DNA from: a bacterium UBP3_UBA6266
Lineage (GTDB): Bacteria > Auribacterota > UBA6266
DNA length: 12,625 nucleotides
NCBI GenBank assembly: GCA_002440765.1
Contig: DJVC01000075.1
Span: 1-12,625 of the forward strand
Direction: 5' to 3'
In this document: positions 1 to 6,986 of the stretch, piece after piece
How the letters are laid out: every line of letters starts with the position of its first letter
Numbering within the stretch: position 1 is the first letter of the stretch
Translations under genes and position numbers: made by a program
The notes under the pieces: generated by a model
Databases searched by the model: none
The model's input: the letters and a program-made list of their open reading frames with translations, nothing else
Told to the model about the DNA's origin: nothing

Positions 1-33
1 GATTTATCTTGATAATGTTTCTCTGGAGGCGGA

Positions 34-1083
34 TTAGTTTTCTTCCGGAGGTTCTTCCGGTATTTTTTCCTGTCCGGAGCTCAATTCTTCCAGTTCCAGC
101 GTTGAAGAGAGCCTCTTTTTATACCTTTCGACGTGGCTGTCCCCTATCCTGAAAGCTTCCGACGCTTTTTCTATATATTTTCCGACTTCTTCATATTTCC
201 TGTAGAATTTTTCAAAATCTTTCTCAAGATAAGACAGGCCTTCCTGAACATGTTTTATGCTTTTTATTATTTCCGTGTTTCTTATCGCGGATACGATTAC
301 CTGCAGGAAGGCATAGAAAGTGTTCGGGCTGACGGGCACGACTTTATTTTTTTGGGCGAAGTCGAATATTTCTGATTTGTGGCCCATAAAATTCTTTTCG
401 GTGATGGTTTCATAATATATGGATTCGGAAGGTATGAACATCAGCGCGAATTCCGAAGTTCCTTTTTCGGGTTTTATATATTTGTCCTTTATGTCTTTAA
501 TATGTTTCTTCAGGTCTTTTTCGTATTCTTTCCAGTACTTTGCTTTTTCATCATCCGTCGCGGAGGAGAGGTATTTCCGATAGTTATCCCTTGGGAATTT
601 GGCATCTATCGGTATGATAAGATTCTTCATTTTTATCACGGCGTCGACCTGTTCGCGGCCTTCTATGGAGTACTGGCGCTCCCATAGGCCTTTGGGAAGA
701 GCCTGCCCGAGCATTTCTTCAAGGATAGCTTCCCCGTAACTTCCCCTGAGTTTTGGCGCCTGGAGAATATCCTTTAAAGACTCTCCGAGCCTGTGGGATT
801 CTTCCTGCTGGGATATTATCTTCTGTATTGTAAGGTTGATGTCCTTGATGGAATCAACTGTTTTAAGTGTATGCTCCGAGATAAGGTCTTTGGACCTGTT
901 TATTTCGGAACGGGTCTGGTTCAGCTCTTTATTGATGTTTGATTGAAATGAAAGAAAGTTGTCTTTTAAGAACGAATCCACTTTCAGCAGGGGATCATTT
1001 GCTGTTTTTTTGAGCATGAAGACCGACAAAGCGACCGTTATGGCAAGAGTTACCAGGATAAGGATAAGAAGAATTATTTCCAT
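34..1083 (-). CDS. rmuC: RmuC family DNA recombination protein
   Basis: A 349-residue RmuC-type protein. The family is linked to limiting recombination at short inverted repeats and carries a PD-(D/E)xK nuclease-like core; its exact reaction is not settled. Residues 1-25 are one hydrophobic N-terminal anchor. Residues about 30-105 are charged and heptad-like, as expected for the usual coiled coil. The core starts at the family motif KLRGSYGE (111-118) and continues through VDAVI (146-150) and IPIDAKFP (157-164), where D147, D160 and K162 match the nuclease-like acidic/lysine pattern. The tail is rich in Glu and Pro and looks disordered. The ATG start has an AAGGTG ribosome site about 5 bases upstream. 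It lies 42 bases after the MFS transporter gene on the same strand, so the two are probably co-transcribed, although no functional link is obvious. Length is slightly short compared with enterobacterial RmuC but normal for many phyla. Confidence 0.93.
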   Translation of the reverse strand: MEIILLILILVTLAITVALSVFMLKKTANDPLLKVDSFLKDNFLSFQSNINKELNQTRSEINRSKDLISEHTLKTVDSIKDINLTIQKIISQQEESHRLGESLKDILQAPKLRGSYGEAILEEMLGQALPKGLWERQYSIEGREQVDAVIKMKNLIIPIDAKFPRDNYRKYLSSATDDEKAKYWKEYEKDLKKHIKDIKDKYIKPEKGTSEFALMFIPSESIYYETITEKNFMGHKSEIFDFAQKNKVVPVSPNTFYAFLQVIVSAIRNTEIIKSIKHVQEGLSYLEKDFEKFYRKYEEVGKYIEKASEAFRIGDSHVERYKKRLSSTLELEELSSGQEKIPEEPPEEN

Positions 1084-1104
1084 TTTTCACCTTTTTTCAA
1101 GCCG

Positions 1105-1121
1105 GGCGCAGGGCCCGCGCC
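1105..1121 (-). other. GC-rich intercistronic hairpin between MFS and rmuC genes
   Basis: GGCGC (1105-1109) can pair with GCGCC (1117-1121), leaving a 7-base loop that is itself GC-rich. It sits in the 42-base gap between the two minus-strand genes. No T-run follows in the minus-strand sense, so it is not a convincing terminator. It could act as an mRNA processing or stability element, or be chance. Confidence 0.3.
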
Positions 1122-1125
1122 TATG

Positions 1126-2574
1126 TTAAGCGTGTTTTTTACCGGGCGATACCCATGACTCGGGGTATCCCCTTTCTTTTTCCGCTCCCCTGTCTTTTAC
1201 CCTCAGGGTGAGCAAAGCCGCGATTATCATGCAGAACCCGCCGAAAACGACTCCCATCGCGCGGTTATTCCCCAGCACGTTCAGCATTATCCATCCGAAC
1301 CCGAGGGATATTGTTATCTGCGGGAGCGTGATAAAAAAGTTGAATATCCCCATATATATGCCCATTTTTGATTTCGGAATCGCCGCCGACAGCATCGCGT
1401 ACGGCATAGTAAGTATGCTTCCCCACGCGATTCCCAGCCCGACCATAAGGAGAAGGACGAGTTTTTTCAGGGACGCTACGTCGCTTCCGCGGAGCAGCAA
1501 TACCCCCAGCATTCCCGCGGCGCCGAAAAGCAGGCTTATAAAATGGGTCTTTTTCCTTGTTATAAGCAGAGCTATTTTAGGCATAAAGAACGAGTAAAAC
1601 AGGGTGACCACATTATATGCGGCAAAACATATTCCCGCCCATTCTATGCCGTCGAGGTATTGAGGCGAATTTTCCTTTCCGAAAAGGTGCCCCACCGTTA
1701 CCGGGAAATACATCCAGAGGCAGAACATCGCCATCCACGTGAAAAACTGGACCCACGCGAGCTCCCTCATGGTTTTGGGCATATTCAGAAGGTCGGAAAC
1801 GATTTCTTTAAAAAAGCCGGAAACAGCGCGCCTGTTTTTTCCTGTTTTTTTGTTTTCGGGCGGATATTCCCTGCAGGTTATCACGGTCCAGAGGACCGCG
1901 CTGATAAATACGGCCGCGCCGACATGAAAGGAAATTTTTATTATATGGGGCAGCTTATCCTGGAGGATATCCGGGATCCTGTTTAAAAGAGGCATGTGCG
2001 AAAGCACGTGATGCGATGAGCCGTGCGCGGCGGCTGTTACCGCCAGCGGGTGGGGCGAGGGGGGGATATCCTTTATATTAAAGATATTCTGGAGCATCCA
2101 CGGGAAAGCGGAAGCGGTGACGGCGCCTATGGAAACGAAGAGCGTCTGTATCGAATAACCCACGGTCCTTTGTTTTTCGGGAAGCATATCCGCGACAAAA
2201 GCCCTGAAGGGCTCCATGCTTATATTCACGGACGAATCGAGTACCCACAGCAGGCCGGCGGCCATCCATAATGTGCCGGAGTAAGGCATTAAAAACAGGG
2301 CGAATGTGGCAAGAATCGCGCCTATCAGGAAATAAGGCCTTCTCCTGCCGAGCCAACACCATGTGTTATCGCTCAGATGCCCTATTATGGGCTGGATGAT
2401 AAGCCCTGTCAGCGGGGCGGCAAGCCAGAGTATGGGAATTTTATCGGGATTTGCCCCCAGGTATTCATAGATCGCGCTCATGTTCGCCATTTGCAGGCCC
2501 CAGCCGAACTGTATTCCCATAAAGCCTATGCTCATATTGCATATGTGCAAAATGCTTAAATCGGGTTTCTTCAC
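1126..2574 (-). CDS. MFS sugar transporter, SLC45/GPH-like (sucrose/maltose-type symporter family)
   Basis: A 482-residue inner-membrane protein with about 12 hydrophobic segments split by a cytoplasmic loop near residues 235-260 (basic, ENKKTGKNRR). The loop between the second and third segments has the MFS signature GHLSD (65-69) followed by LGRRRPYF (75-82). This form is typical of the SLC45/GPH-like branch, whose characterised members carry sucrose, maltose or related glucosides with a cation. The stretch DSSVNISMEPFRAF (113-126) is also typical of that branch. The start is GTG, chosen because GGAGG stands four bases upstream. It is the first gene of a minus-strand pair with rmuC and is divergent from the exported-protein unit at 2737. 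A glucosidase-like gene and a LacI regulator lie a few kilobases away, which makes import of a glucoside plausible, but the substrate cannot be read from the sequence. Confidence 0.88.
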   Translation of the reverse strand: MKKPDLSILHICNMSIGFMGIQFGWGLQMANMSAIYEYLGANPDKIPILWLAAPLTGLIIQPIIGHLSDNTWCWLGRRRPYFLIGAILATFALFLMPYSGTLWMAAGLLWVLDSSVNISMEPFRAFVADMLPEKQRTVGYSIQTLFVSIGAVTASAFPWMLQNIFNIKDIPPSPHPLAVTAAAHGSSHHVLSHMPLLNRIPDILQDKLPHIIKISFHVGAAVFISAVLWTVITCREYPPENKKTGKNRRAVSGFFKEIVSDLLNMPKTMRELAWVQFFTWMAMFCLWMYFPVTVGHLFGKENSPQYLDGIEWAGICFAAYNVVTLFYSFFMPKIALLITRKKTHFISLLFGAAGMLGVLLLRGSDVASLKKLVLLLMVGLGIAWGSILTMPYAMLSAAIPKSKMGIYMGIFNFFITLPQITISLGFGWIMLNVLGNNRAMGVVFGGFCMIIAALLTLRVKDRGAEKERGYPESWVSPGKKHA

Positions 2575-2613
2575 TTCGCCTCCGCAGATTTTTCACATAA
2601 ATATAACATTATC

Positions 2614-2619
2614 ATTATA
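2614..2619 (-). promoter_or_regulatory. Possible -10 element for the MFS-rmuC unit
   Basis: Read on the minus strand this is a perfect TATAAT, about 40 bases upstream of the GTG start. No good -35 is found at a 16-18 base spacing (the best is AATACA, three of six matches). The region is very AT-rich, so a chance match is possible. Confidence 0.3.
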
Positions 2620-2651
2620 TCTTTTTCCAATAATTTGTATTTACAGATTAA

Positions 2652-2680
2652 TTGAACAAATGATTTTTTTGCGATACAAT
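2652..2680 (+). promoter_or_regulatory. Sigma70-type promoter of the four-gene exported-protein/HD-GYP unit
   Basis: TTGAAC (2652-2657), a 17-base spacer and TACAAT (2675-2680). This would start transcription near 2687, giving a leader of about 50 bases before the 2737 gene, whose GGGGAGG ribosome site is at 2722-2728. No other convincing promoter is seen in the short gaps up to 4300, so this one probably serves the whole run to 5748. Confidence 0.65.
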
Positions 2681-2736
2681 TATTTATTGTGTTTTCTGGA
2701 AAATTTTATGCCGGTTAAAATGGGGAGGTCAACAAG

Positions 2737-3039
2737 ATGAGGATTCTTTTTGTTTTGATTTTTTCCCTGACGCTGTTGTTTTGCGTTCAACAGTTTGCGT
2801 TCGCGAAGCACAGCACATGGGATACGGTGGGTAAAGGCCTGGCTGTTTATGAAGGAGCAAAGGTATTGACAGGCGCGAGAGGGAATATGCTTGATGATGT
2901 TTCAGGCGGTAATTTCCATAGGGATGGAGGTTCCTCCGGCGGCGGTTCATCTTCCCAGGACTCGTATAATTCCGGTTACCAGGCAGGTTACCAGGCGGGA
3001 TATAATGCGGGTTTCAGGGCCGGAACTCAGCAGAAATAA
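2737..3039 (+). CDS. Small exported glycine-zipper repeat protein, unknown function
   Basis: A 100-residue protein I cannot assign to a named family. A Sec signal peptide is clear: RIL followed by a hydrophobic core and AFA at 21-23, with predicted cleavage before K24. The mature part has a mildly hydrophobic stretch (TVGKGLAVYEGAKVLTG, 30-46), a flexible Gly/Ser-rich linker (57-73), then a C-terminal run with glycine at 80, 84, 88, 92 and 96, mostly as G-Y-x-A. Gly every fourth residue is the glycine-zipper pattern (GxxxG repeated), known to drive helix packing in membranes or in oligomers. Here the run also carries an aromatic residue beside most glycines. The start has GGGGAGG eight bases upstream and lies behind a good promoter. 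It is the first gene of the run that ends with the HD-GYP enzyme. A surface or envelope role is inference. Confidence 0.8.
   Translation: MRILFVLIFSLTLLFCVQQFAFAKHSTWDTVGKGLAVYEGAKVLTGARGNMLDDVSGGNFHRDGGSSGGGSSSQDSYNSGYQAGYQAGYNAGFRAGTQQK
2974..3021 (+). repeat. Four 12-base in-frame tandem repeats encoding G-Y/F-x-A units
   Basis: Units begin at 2974, 2986, 2998 and 3010. The first two differ by one base (ggttaccaggca / ggttaccaggcg); the third and fourth have diverged but keep the G-aromatic-x-Ala coding. This suggests recent duplication of one unit and possible copy-number variation between strains. Confidence 0.75.
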
Positions 3040-3065
3040 CAAAAATTACAATACCGGAGGAAAAA

Positions 3066-3668
3066 ATGAGAATTCAACGTTTTAAATTTTTATTTATTTT
3101 AGCGGGCATGCTGGTTTTTTGCTCGACATCCCATGCGGTCATTATGGAACTTTCTTCGGCCGACATAAATGAGGCCGTAACCGCCGGCGCTAAATACAGG
3201 GATTCGGATCCCATCAGTTTTATGAACGATTTATGCGCTTATCAGGAGGTAAAAGCCGGTTATTATGATATTTCGGTTGTTTTATGGACAAAATATTCTC
3301 TTATAGCGTTTGATTCTTTCCTTTCCGCAAAGCGCTACCAGGATTTTAATCTTGAAAAGCTTGAAATGTCGAGCGGATATGGGACTCTTAAAGATGATAT
3401 AATATTCTATGTCCTTATTACAAGCCAGCATAAGGACCATCTCGATGATTTTAAAGCGGTCCTGAAACAGAGAAACAAAGTGTTTATGACGGATGTCGCG
3501 GCAATGAAAAGTTTAAGTGAAAAACAGCCGGACGGCCTGTATTATGCCGTGTATCACTGGGGTTTCCCTCTTAAGGATATAGACCTTAAATCAAAAGCGG
3601 CTCTTACAGTAATACCGTTAATGGGCAAGGAACAGGTAATTGAGTTTGATTTGTCTAATATCAAGTAG
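3066..3668 (+). CDS. Exported protein of unknown family
   Basis: A 200-residue protein that I do not recognise. A signal peptide is clear: basic RIQRFK, a hydrophobic core, and SHA at 22-24 with cleavage expected before V25. The mature part, about 176 residues, has one cysteine (C57, from NDLCAYQE) and no repeats. It alternates short hydrophobic strands (ISVVLWTKYSLIAF; IIFYVLITSQ; GLYYAVYHWGF; AALTVIPLMG) with charged helical stretches, which suggests a compact alpha/beta or beta-rich fold. No catalytic motif is evident. The start has GGAGG five bases upstream. It follows the glycine-zipper gene by 26 bases and precedes the jelly-roll gene by 19, so it is clearly part of the same transcript. 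Periplasmic or outer-surface location is likely. Confidence 0.82.
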   Translation: MRIQRFKFLFILAGMLVFCSTSHAVIMELSSADINEAVTAGAKYRDSDPISFMNDLCAYQEVKAGYYDISVVLWTKYSLIAFDSFLSAKRYQDFNLEKLEMSSGYGTLKDDIIFYVLITSQHKDHLDDFKAVLKQRNKVFMTDVAAMKSLSEKQPDGLYYAVYHWGFPLKDIDLKSKAALTVIPLMGKEQVIEFDLSNIK

Positions 3669-3687
3669 AAACGGGTTGTGTCCTGCT

Positions 3688-4290
3688 ATGAGAAACGGGA
3701 CGATTTTTTTAATGGTTTTATGCGCGCTTCTGTTCTGCGGCGCGGCAGGTCCGTTTAATCTTGTGATAAATCCGGATTTTGAGGCCGGCAGTACTTTCGG
3801 TTGGGGCGCGTGGGCTGTAAAAGAAGATGTGGTCATGACCGAAAATCATTCCTCCGGCGGGCTTTTCTGCCTGAGGCTTTCGTTGAGCGGAAAAGAGGGA
3901 GGCCCTTTTTCGGCGGGCGCGCTGATTCAGGAAAAAAAAGTATTTAAGGAGAACGAAAAAGTATACGCCTCCGCATGGGTAAAGACCGATAACCTGAGGG
4001 GAAAATCCGGGAATAAAGTTTATGCTTTTATTAAACTTGAATTCTGGAAAGACGGCACGTTAATTGACTCGGCGGTAAGCGAAAAACTGACAGAGGATAA
4101 TGGCTGGACATTCCTGAAAATCGATACGATAGTCCCTGAATTCAGCAATATGACAAAACTTCTTCTTATGCTTGAAAATGACGGAGGGAAGGACAGTACG
4201 GGATATGCCTATTTCGATGATGTTCATCTCGGTAAAACCCCGGCCCCGGTAAAAGTGAAAAACAATAACAGCGTATTTGCGCTGAAATAA
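3688..4290 (+). CDS. Exported jelly-roll carbohydrate-binding-like protein (copy A)
   Basis: A 200-residue exported protein with one domain resembling the CBM4/9-type jelly roll. After a signal peptide (hydrophobic core about 5-19) the domain opens with NLVINPDFEAG and GWGAW, runs through GALIQE and KLEFW, and closes with YAYFDDVHLG, the usual first- and last-strand signatures of this beta-sandwich. No catalytic domain is attached, so it would act as a stand-alone binding or structural module in the periplasm or on the surface. A longer frame begins at 3640, but that would overlap the previous gene and put a non-hydrophobic 16-residue piece in front of the signal peptide, so I chose ATG 3688. 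The ribosome site is weak, which suggests translational coupling to the gene 19 bases upstream. It is a paralogue of the protein at 10219-10794 (roughly 40% identical by eye). The C-terminal tail is Lys/Asn-rich and absent from copy B. Ligand unknown. Confidence 0.8.
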   Translation: MRNGTIFLMVLCALLFCGAAGPFNLVINPDFEAGSTFGWGAWAVKEDVVMTENHSSGGLFCLRLSLSGKEGGPFSAGALIQEKKVFKENEKVYASAWVKTDNLRGKSGNKVYAFIKLEFWKDGTLIDSAVSEKLTEDNGWTFLKIDTIVPEFSNMTKLLLMLENDGGKDSTGYAYFDDVHLGKTPAPVKVKNNNSVFALK

Positions 4291-4299
4291 CCTGCTTAT

Positions 4300-5748
4300 A
4301 TGAATAAAAAAAATAAAAAACCCGGCAGTTCTTTCCAGAATAAAATATTAAGGGATTACAAATCTCTTATTGAAATCTCCCAGGCTATGATAGGAGAGAA
4401 AGATATCGAGAAACTCCTGAGTCTTATCATGGAAGAGATAACGCGGGTGCTGGAGGTCGAAAGAAGTTCGCTTTTCCTTGTTGACCACACCACCGGCGAA
4501 ATATGGAGCCATATTGCCCAGAAATCGGAAATAGCGGAGATAAGACTGCCGATAGGCAAAGGCATAGCGGGATATACGGCGAAAACAGGAAAACTTCTTA
4601 ATATCCGGAATGCTTATAAAGATAAAAGGTTTTGTTCCGATTTTGACATGGAAACAGGGTTTCATACCAGGTCAGTCCTCTGCGCCGCCATGTTCAATCA
4701 CGAAAGAGAAATAATCGGCGTCATACAGGTACTTAATAAAAAGAAAGGTTATTTCACAAAGAAAGATGAGACAGTCCTTGTCGCTTTCGCGTCGCACGCG
4801 TCGATTGCCCTTGAAAACGCCATTCTTCACGATGAAACTGAAATTTTTATGAGAAGCCTGATTAAGACGCTCGCGGCCGCGGTTGATGCGCGCGACCCCG
4901 TTACGGCAGGCCATTCGGAAAGAGTCACGTATTATGCGTTGAAAATAGGAGAGCAGTTAAAATTAAGCCGGCATAAAATGAGGATGCTTGAGATAGCGGC
5001 TATGCTTCACGACGTAGGAAAAATAGGCGTCAATGACAGGGTGTTGACAAAACCCGGGAAATATACAAAAGAAGAATATAGAGAAATGAAGAAGCACGCC
5101 TATTATACTAAGCAGATACTTGATAATATACATTTTTCCAAGAAAGATAAAGATATCCCCCTCGTAGCGTCAACCCATCATGAAATGATGAACGGCAAAG
5201 GATACCCGTTTGGTTTAAAAAAATCCAGGATACCGCTTTTGGCAAGGATAATCGCCGTTGCCGACATATATGACGCGATGATAAGTTATGACAGGCCTTA
5301 TAAGAAGGCCATGACGGTCAGCCAGGCACTTGATATCCTGAAAAAAGAGGCGGGAACACATATAGACAAAAAAATCGTCGATATTTTTATTAAGAAAAGA
5401 TTATATCTTTTTGACAGAAGAAATTATGTCAGGATAAATGTGGAACTCGCCATTGAGTATAAAGTTTTGAGACCGGAAGAACAGGAAAAGATATATTATT
5501 CTTCCAGTACCACGGATATAAGCGCCGGGGGCCTTGTCTTTATTTCCGGGAAGTTAATCCCGGTATCCAGTTTTGTCGCGGTCCGCGTTTATCTTGTGGA
5601 TATGACACTTGACCTTACGGCAAAAGTCATGCGTGTTGATAAGATAAGCGACAAGAAATACAAAATTGCCATTTGTTTTGTCAATATTTCCGATACTGTA
5701 AGGGAAAAGTTGTCCAAATATCTTGTTAAAATATTAAATATACACTAA
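4300..5748 (+). CDS. GAF-HD-GYP-PilZ protein, probable cyclic-di-GMP phosphodiesterase
   Basis: A 482-residue cytoplasmic protein with three domains. A GAF sensor domain spans about 20-175 and contains NAYKDKRF and TGFHTRSVLC, the pattern of nucleotide-binding PDE-type GAF domains. An HD-GYP domain spans about 185-360; HD-GYP enzymes hydrolyse cyclic-di-GMP to pGpG and/or GMP. The likely metal ligands are all present: H205, H237-D238 with K241, H266, H293-H294 and D322, plus the G301-Y302-P303 signature, so it looks catalytically competent. The Asp of the usual DGxGYP is Asn (N298). A C-terminal PilZ domain follows from about 372, with RRNYVR (373-378) and DISAGG (406-411), the two cyclic-di-GMP-binding motifs. 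PilZ fused to HD-GYP implies allosteric control by the substrate. It starts 9 bases after the jelly-roll gene with no strong ribosome site, so translation is probably coupled. This links cyclic-di-GMP turnover with the exported proteins upstream. Confidence 0.95.
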   Translation: MNKKNKKPGSSFQNKILRDYKSLIEISQAMIGEKDIEKLLSLIMEEITRVLEVERSSLFLVDHTTGEIWSHIAQKSEIAEIRLPIGKGIAGYTAKTGKLLNIRNAYKDKRFCSDFDMETGFHTRSVLCAAMFNHEREIIGVIQVLNKKKGYFTKKDETVLVAFASHASIALENAILHDETEIFMRSLIKTLAAAVDARDPVTAGHSERVTYYALKIGEQLKLSRHKMRMLEIAAMLHDVGKIGVNDRVLTKPGKYTKEEYREMKKHAYYTKQILDNIHFSKKDKDIPLVASTHHEMMNGKGYPFGLKKSRIPLLARIIAVADIYDAMISYDRPYKKAMTVSQALDILKKEAGTHIDKKIVDIFIKKRLYLFDRRNYVRINVELAIEYKVLRPEEQEKIYYSSSTTDISAGGLVFISGKLIPVSSFVAVRVYLVDMTLDLTAKVMRVDKISDKKYKIAICFVNISDTVREKLSKYLVKILNIH

Positions 5749-5791
5749 CCTTTTCTCTTCCGCTCCGGAATAAATACTTAAATCAGGCGCC

Positions 5792-5820
5792 TTGACAAAA
5801 TGTTTGCTGCCGGTTATAAT
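5792..5820 (+). promoter_or_regulatory. Perfect-consensus sigma70 promoter of the LacI-type gene
   Basis: TTGACA (5792-5797), exactly 17 bases, then TATAAT (5815-5820): both hexamers and the spacing match the consensus. Transcription should start near 5827, giving a leader of about 22 bases. It also shows that the longer reading frame starting at TTG 5792 is not the real start, because that TTG is the -35 box. Confidence 0.85.
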
Positions 5821-5832
5821 GCACACGTTAAC
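5819..5832 (+). promoter_or_regulatory. Candidate LacI-family operator overlapping the promoter
   Basis: ATGCACACGT (5819-5828) followed by TAAC lies over the end of the -10 and the start point. The same 10-mer occurs in reverse orientation just after this gene (6889-6898). A repressor bound here would block its own promoter. The site has a central CG, as many LacI-family operators do, but is not a clean palindrome. Confidence 0.4.
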
Positions 5833-5848
5833 ATTAAATCAGGGTTAT

Positions 5849-6862
5849 ATGAAAAAAAGGCCTACTATAAAAGATGTCGCAAGAAAAGTCGGAGTTACCC
5901 ATTCGACTGTTTCCCGTGTTATAAATGACAACCCCGCTATCAGCGGCAGGACCAAAGACAAGATACTTAAAGCTATGAAAGAGCTTAGCTATCAGCCCAA
6001 CCTGGTCGCCAGGGGGCTTGTCAGAAGAAAGACACATGCGTTTGCCCTTATTACGCCCGATCTTAACCCCCATGTGCTTCCCATTATAAAAGGCATATCT
6101 GATACATGCAGGAGGCTCGGATACGGGCTTATGTTATTTTCGACGGATTACTGGATAGGGGAAAACCGGTCTTATGCCGAGGTTGTGAGGAACTGGCTGG
6201 TTGACGGTGTTCTGATATATAACGTTATTTACCACGAGGATGTTCCCGAAAACATCAGGGAACTGGAAGAAGAAAATATACCGTGTGTTTTTATAAACAA
6301 GTTTTTGGGCAAAAATAAAGTAAATAATGTCAGTGTAGATAATGATGAAGCTGTATTTAAGGCCGTAAGCCACCTTGCGGCGACAGGGCATAAAAGAATA
6401 GGAATGATAAAGGGCGGGATGCTGTCTGTGGACGGCGTCGAAAGGTTTAACGCTTTCAGAAAATCGCTGGAGAAGCTTGAAATCGAATTCGACGAGAACA
6501 TCACCGGCTGCGGAAACTTTTTTTTCAGTGAGGCTTATGAAGAAATGAAAAGAATACTATGCTCTTCTCCGGGCAGGCCTACGGCCATGTTTTGTGCCAA
6601 TGACCTGATGGCTATGGGAGCCGTGAAAGCAGCCGAAGATATGGGGCTGAAAGTGCCGCAGGATATCGCGGTCGCGGGCTTTGATGATTTGGAGGCGGCC
6701 CGCTTTTTTAAGCCGTCAATAACAACATTGAAACCTCCGCTTGAAGATATAGGAGGGAAGGCGATTGAGATGCTTTTAAGGGTGATTGAAAACCCTTCAA
6801 GGCCGGTCGAGGAGATAGGATTAGGATCGAGGCTCATAGTGAGAGAGTCTTCGGTTGTATAA
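5849..6862 (+). CDS. LacI-family transcriptional regulator
   Basis: A 337-residue DNA-binding regulator. Residues about 4-50 form the LacI-type helix-turn-helix and hinge helix (TIKDVARKVGVTHSTVSRV, then YQPNLVARGL). The rest is a periplasmic-binding-protein-like effector domain with family landmarks such as FCANDLMAMGA and IAVAGFDD near the C-terminus. Such proteins usually bind a sugar or nucleoside and then leave, or bind more tightly to, their operator. The ATG at 5849 gives the normal family N-terminus and has AGGG four bases upstream; a longer frame to 5792 would begin inside the -35 box. It sits 311 bases upstream of the exported glycosidase-like gene on the same strand, so local control of that gene is likely. 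The effector cannot be read from the sequence. No convincing intrinsic terminator follows directly. Confidence 0.95.
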   Translation: MKKRPTIKDVARKVGVTHSTVSRVINDNPAISGRTKDKILKAMKELSYQPNLVARGLVRRKTHAFALITPDLNPHVLPIIKGISDTCRRLGYGLMLFSTDYWIGENRSYAEVVRNWLVDGVLIYNVIYHEDVPENIRELEEENIPCVFINKFLGKNKVNNVSVDNDEAVFKAVSHLAATGHKRIGMIKGGMLSVDGVERFNAFRKSLEKLEIEFDENITGCGNFFFSEAYEEMKRILCSSPGRPTAMFCANDLMAMGAVKAAEDMGLKVPQDIAVAGFDDLEAARFFKPSITTLKPPLEDIGGKAIEMLLRVIENPSRPVEEIGLGSRLIVRESSVV

Positions 6863-6883
6863 CATATATTTTTTTATGATTAG

Positions 6884-6901
6884 TTTACACGTGTGCATAA
6901 A
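6884..6901 (+). promoter_or_regulatory. Second candidate operator (contains palindrome ACACGTGT)
   Basis: TTTACACGTGTGCATAAA. The inner ACACGTGT (6887-6894) is a perfect palindrome with a central CG, and outer TTTA/TAAA add dyad symmetry about a slightly shifted centre. ACGTGTGCAT (6889-6898) is the exact reverse complement of the 10-mer overlapping the LacI promoter at 5819-5828. It lies 22 bases after the LacI stop codon and about 270 bases before the glycosidase-like gene, so it could serve as an auxiliary operator. Confidence 0.45.
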
Positions 6902-6986
6902 TAACCTGAAGCAGATGAAGTTTGTTTAATGGATTAACGGAGTATTGTCAATAAGGGAAGAAACGGTTAAGACATTATTTTCAGGG

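Noticed and set aside
1..33. Left edge, downstream of rmuC
   Set aside because: Only 33 bases; no hairpin with a T-run on the minus strand and no start of another gene could be supported.
1996..2007. GTGC-GAAA-GCAC tetraloop-like hairpin inside the MFS gene
   Set aside because: It lies within coding sequence and the gene runs on the other strand, where the loop is TTTC. A four-pair stem is easily due to chance.
2023..2271. Open frame on the plus strand, antisense to the MFS gene
   Set aside because: No ribosome site, composition like an antisense shadow, and fully covered by a well-supported transporter gene.
3688..3750. Possible lipoprotein signal in jelly-roll copy A (cysteine at residue 17)
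   Set aside because: The residues before the Cys are LLF, lacking the small residue at -1 needed for a lipobox, so ordinary signal-peptidase cleavage is more likely.
5758..5770. Short hairpin TTCCG-CTC-CGGAA after the HD-GYP gene
   Set aside because: Only five pairs and no T-run follows, so it does not qualify as an intrinsic terminator. No other terminator was seen in this gap, so read-through into the LacI gene is possible.
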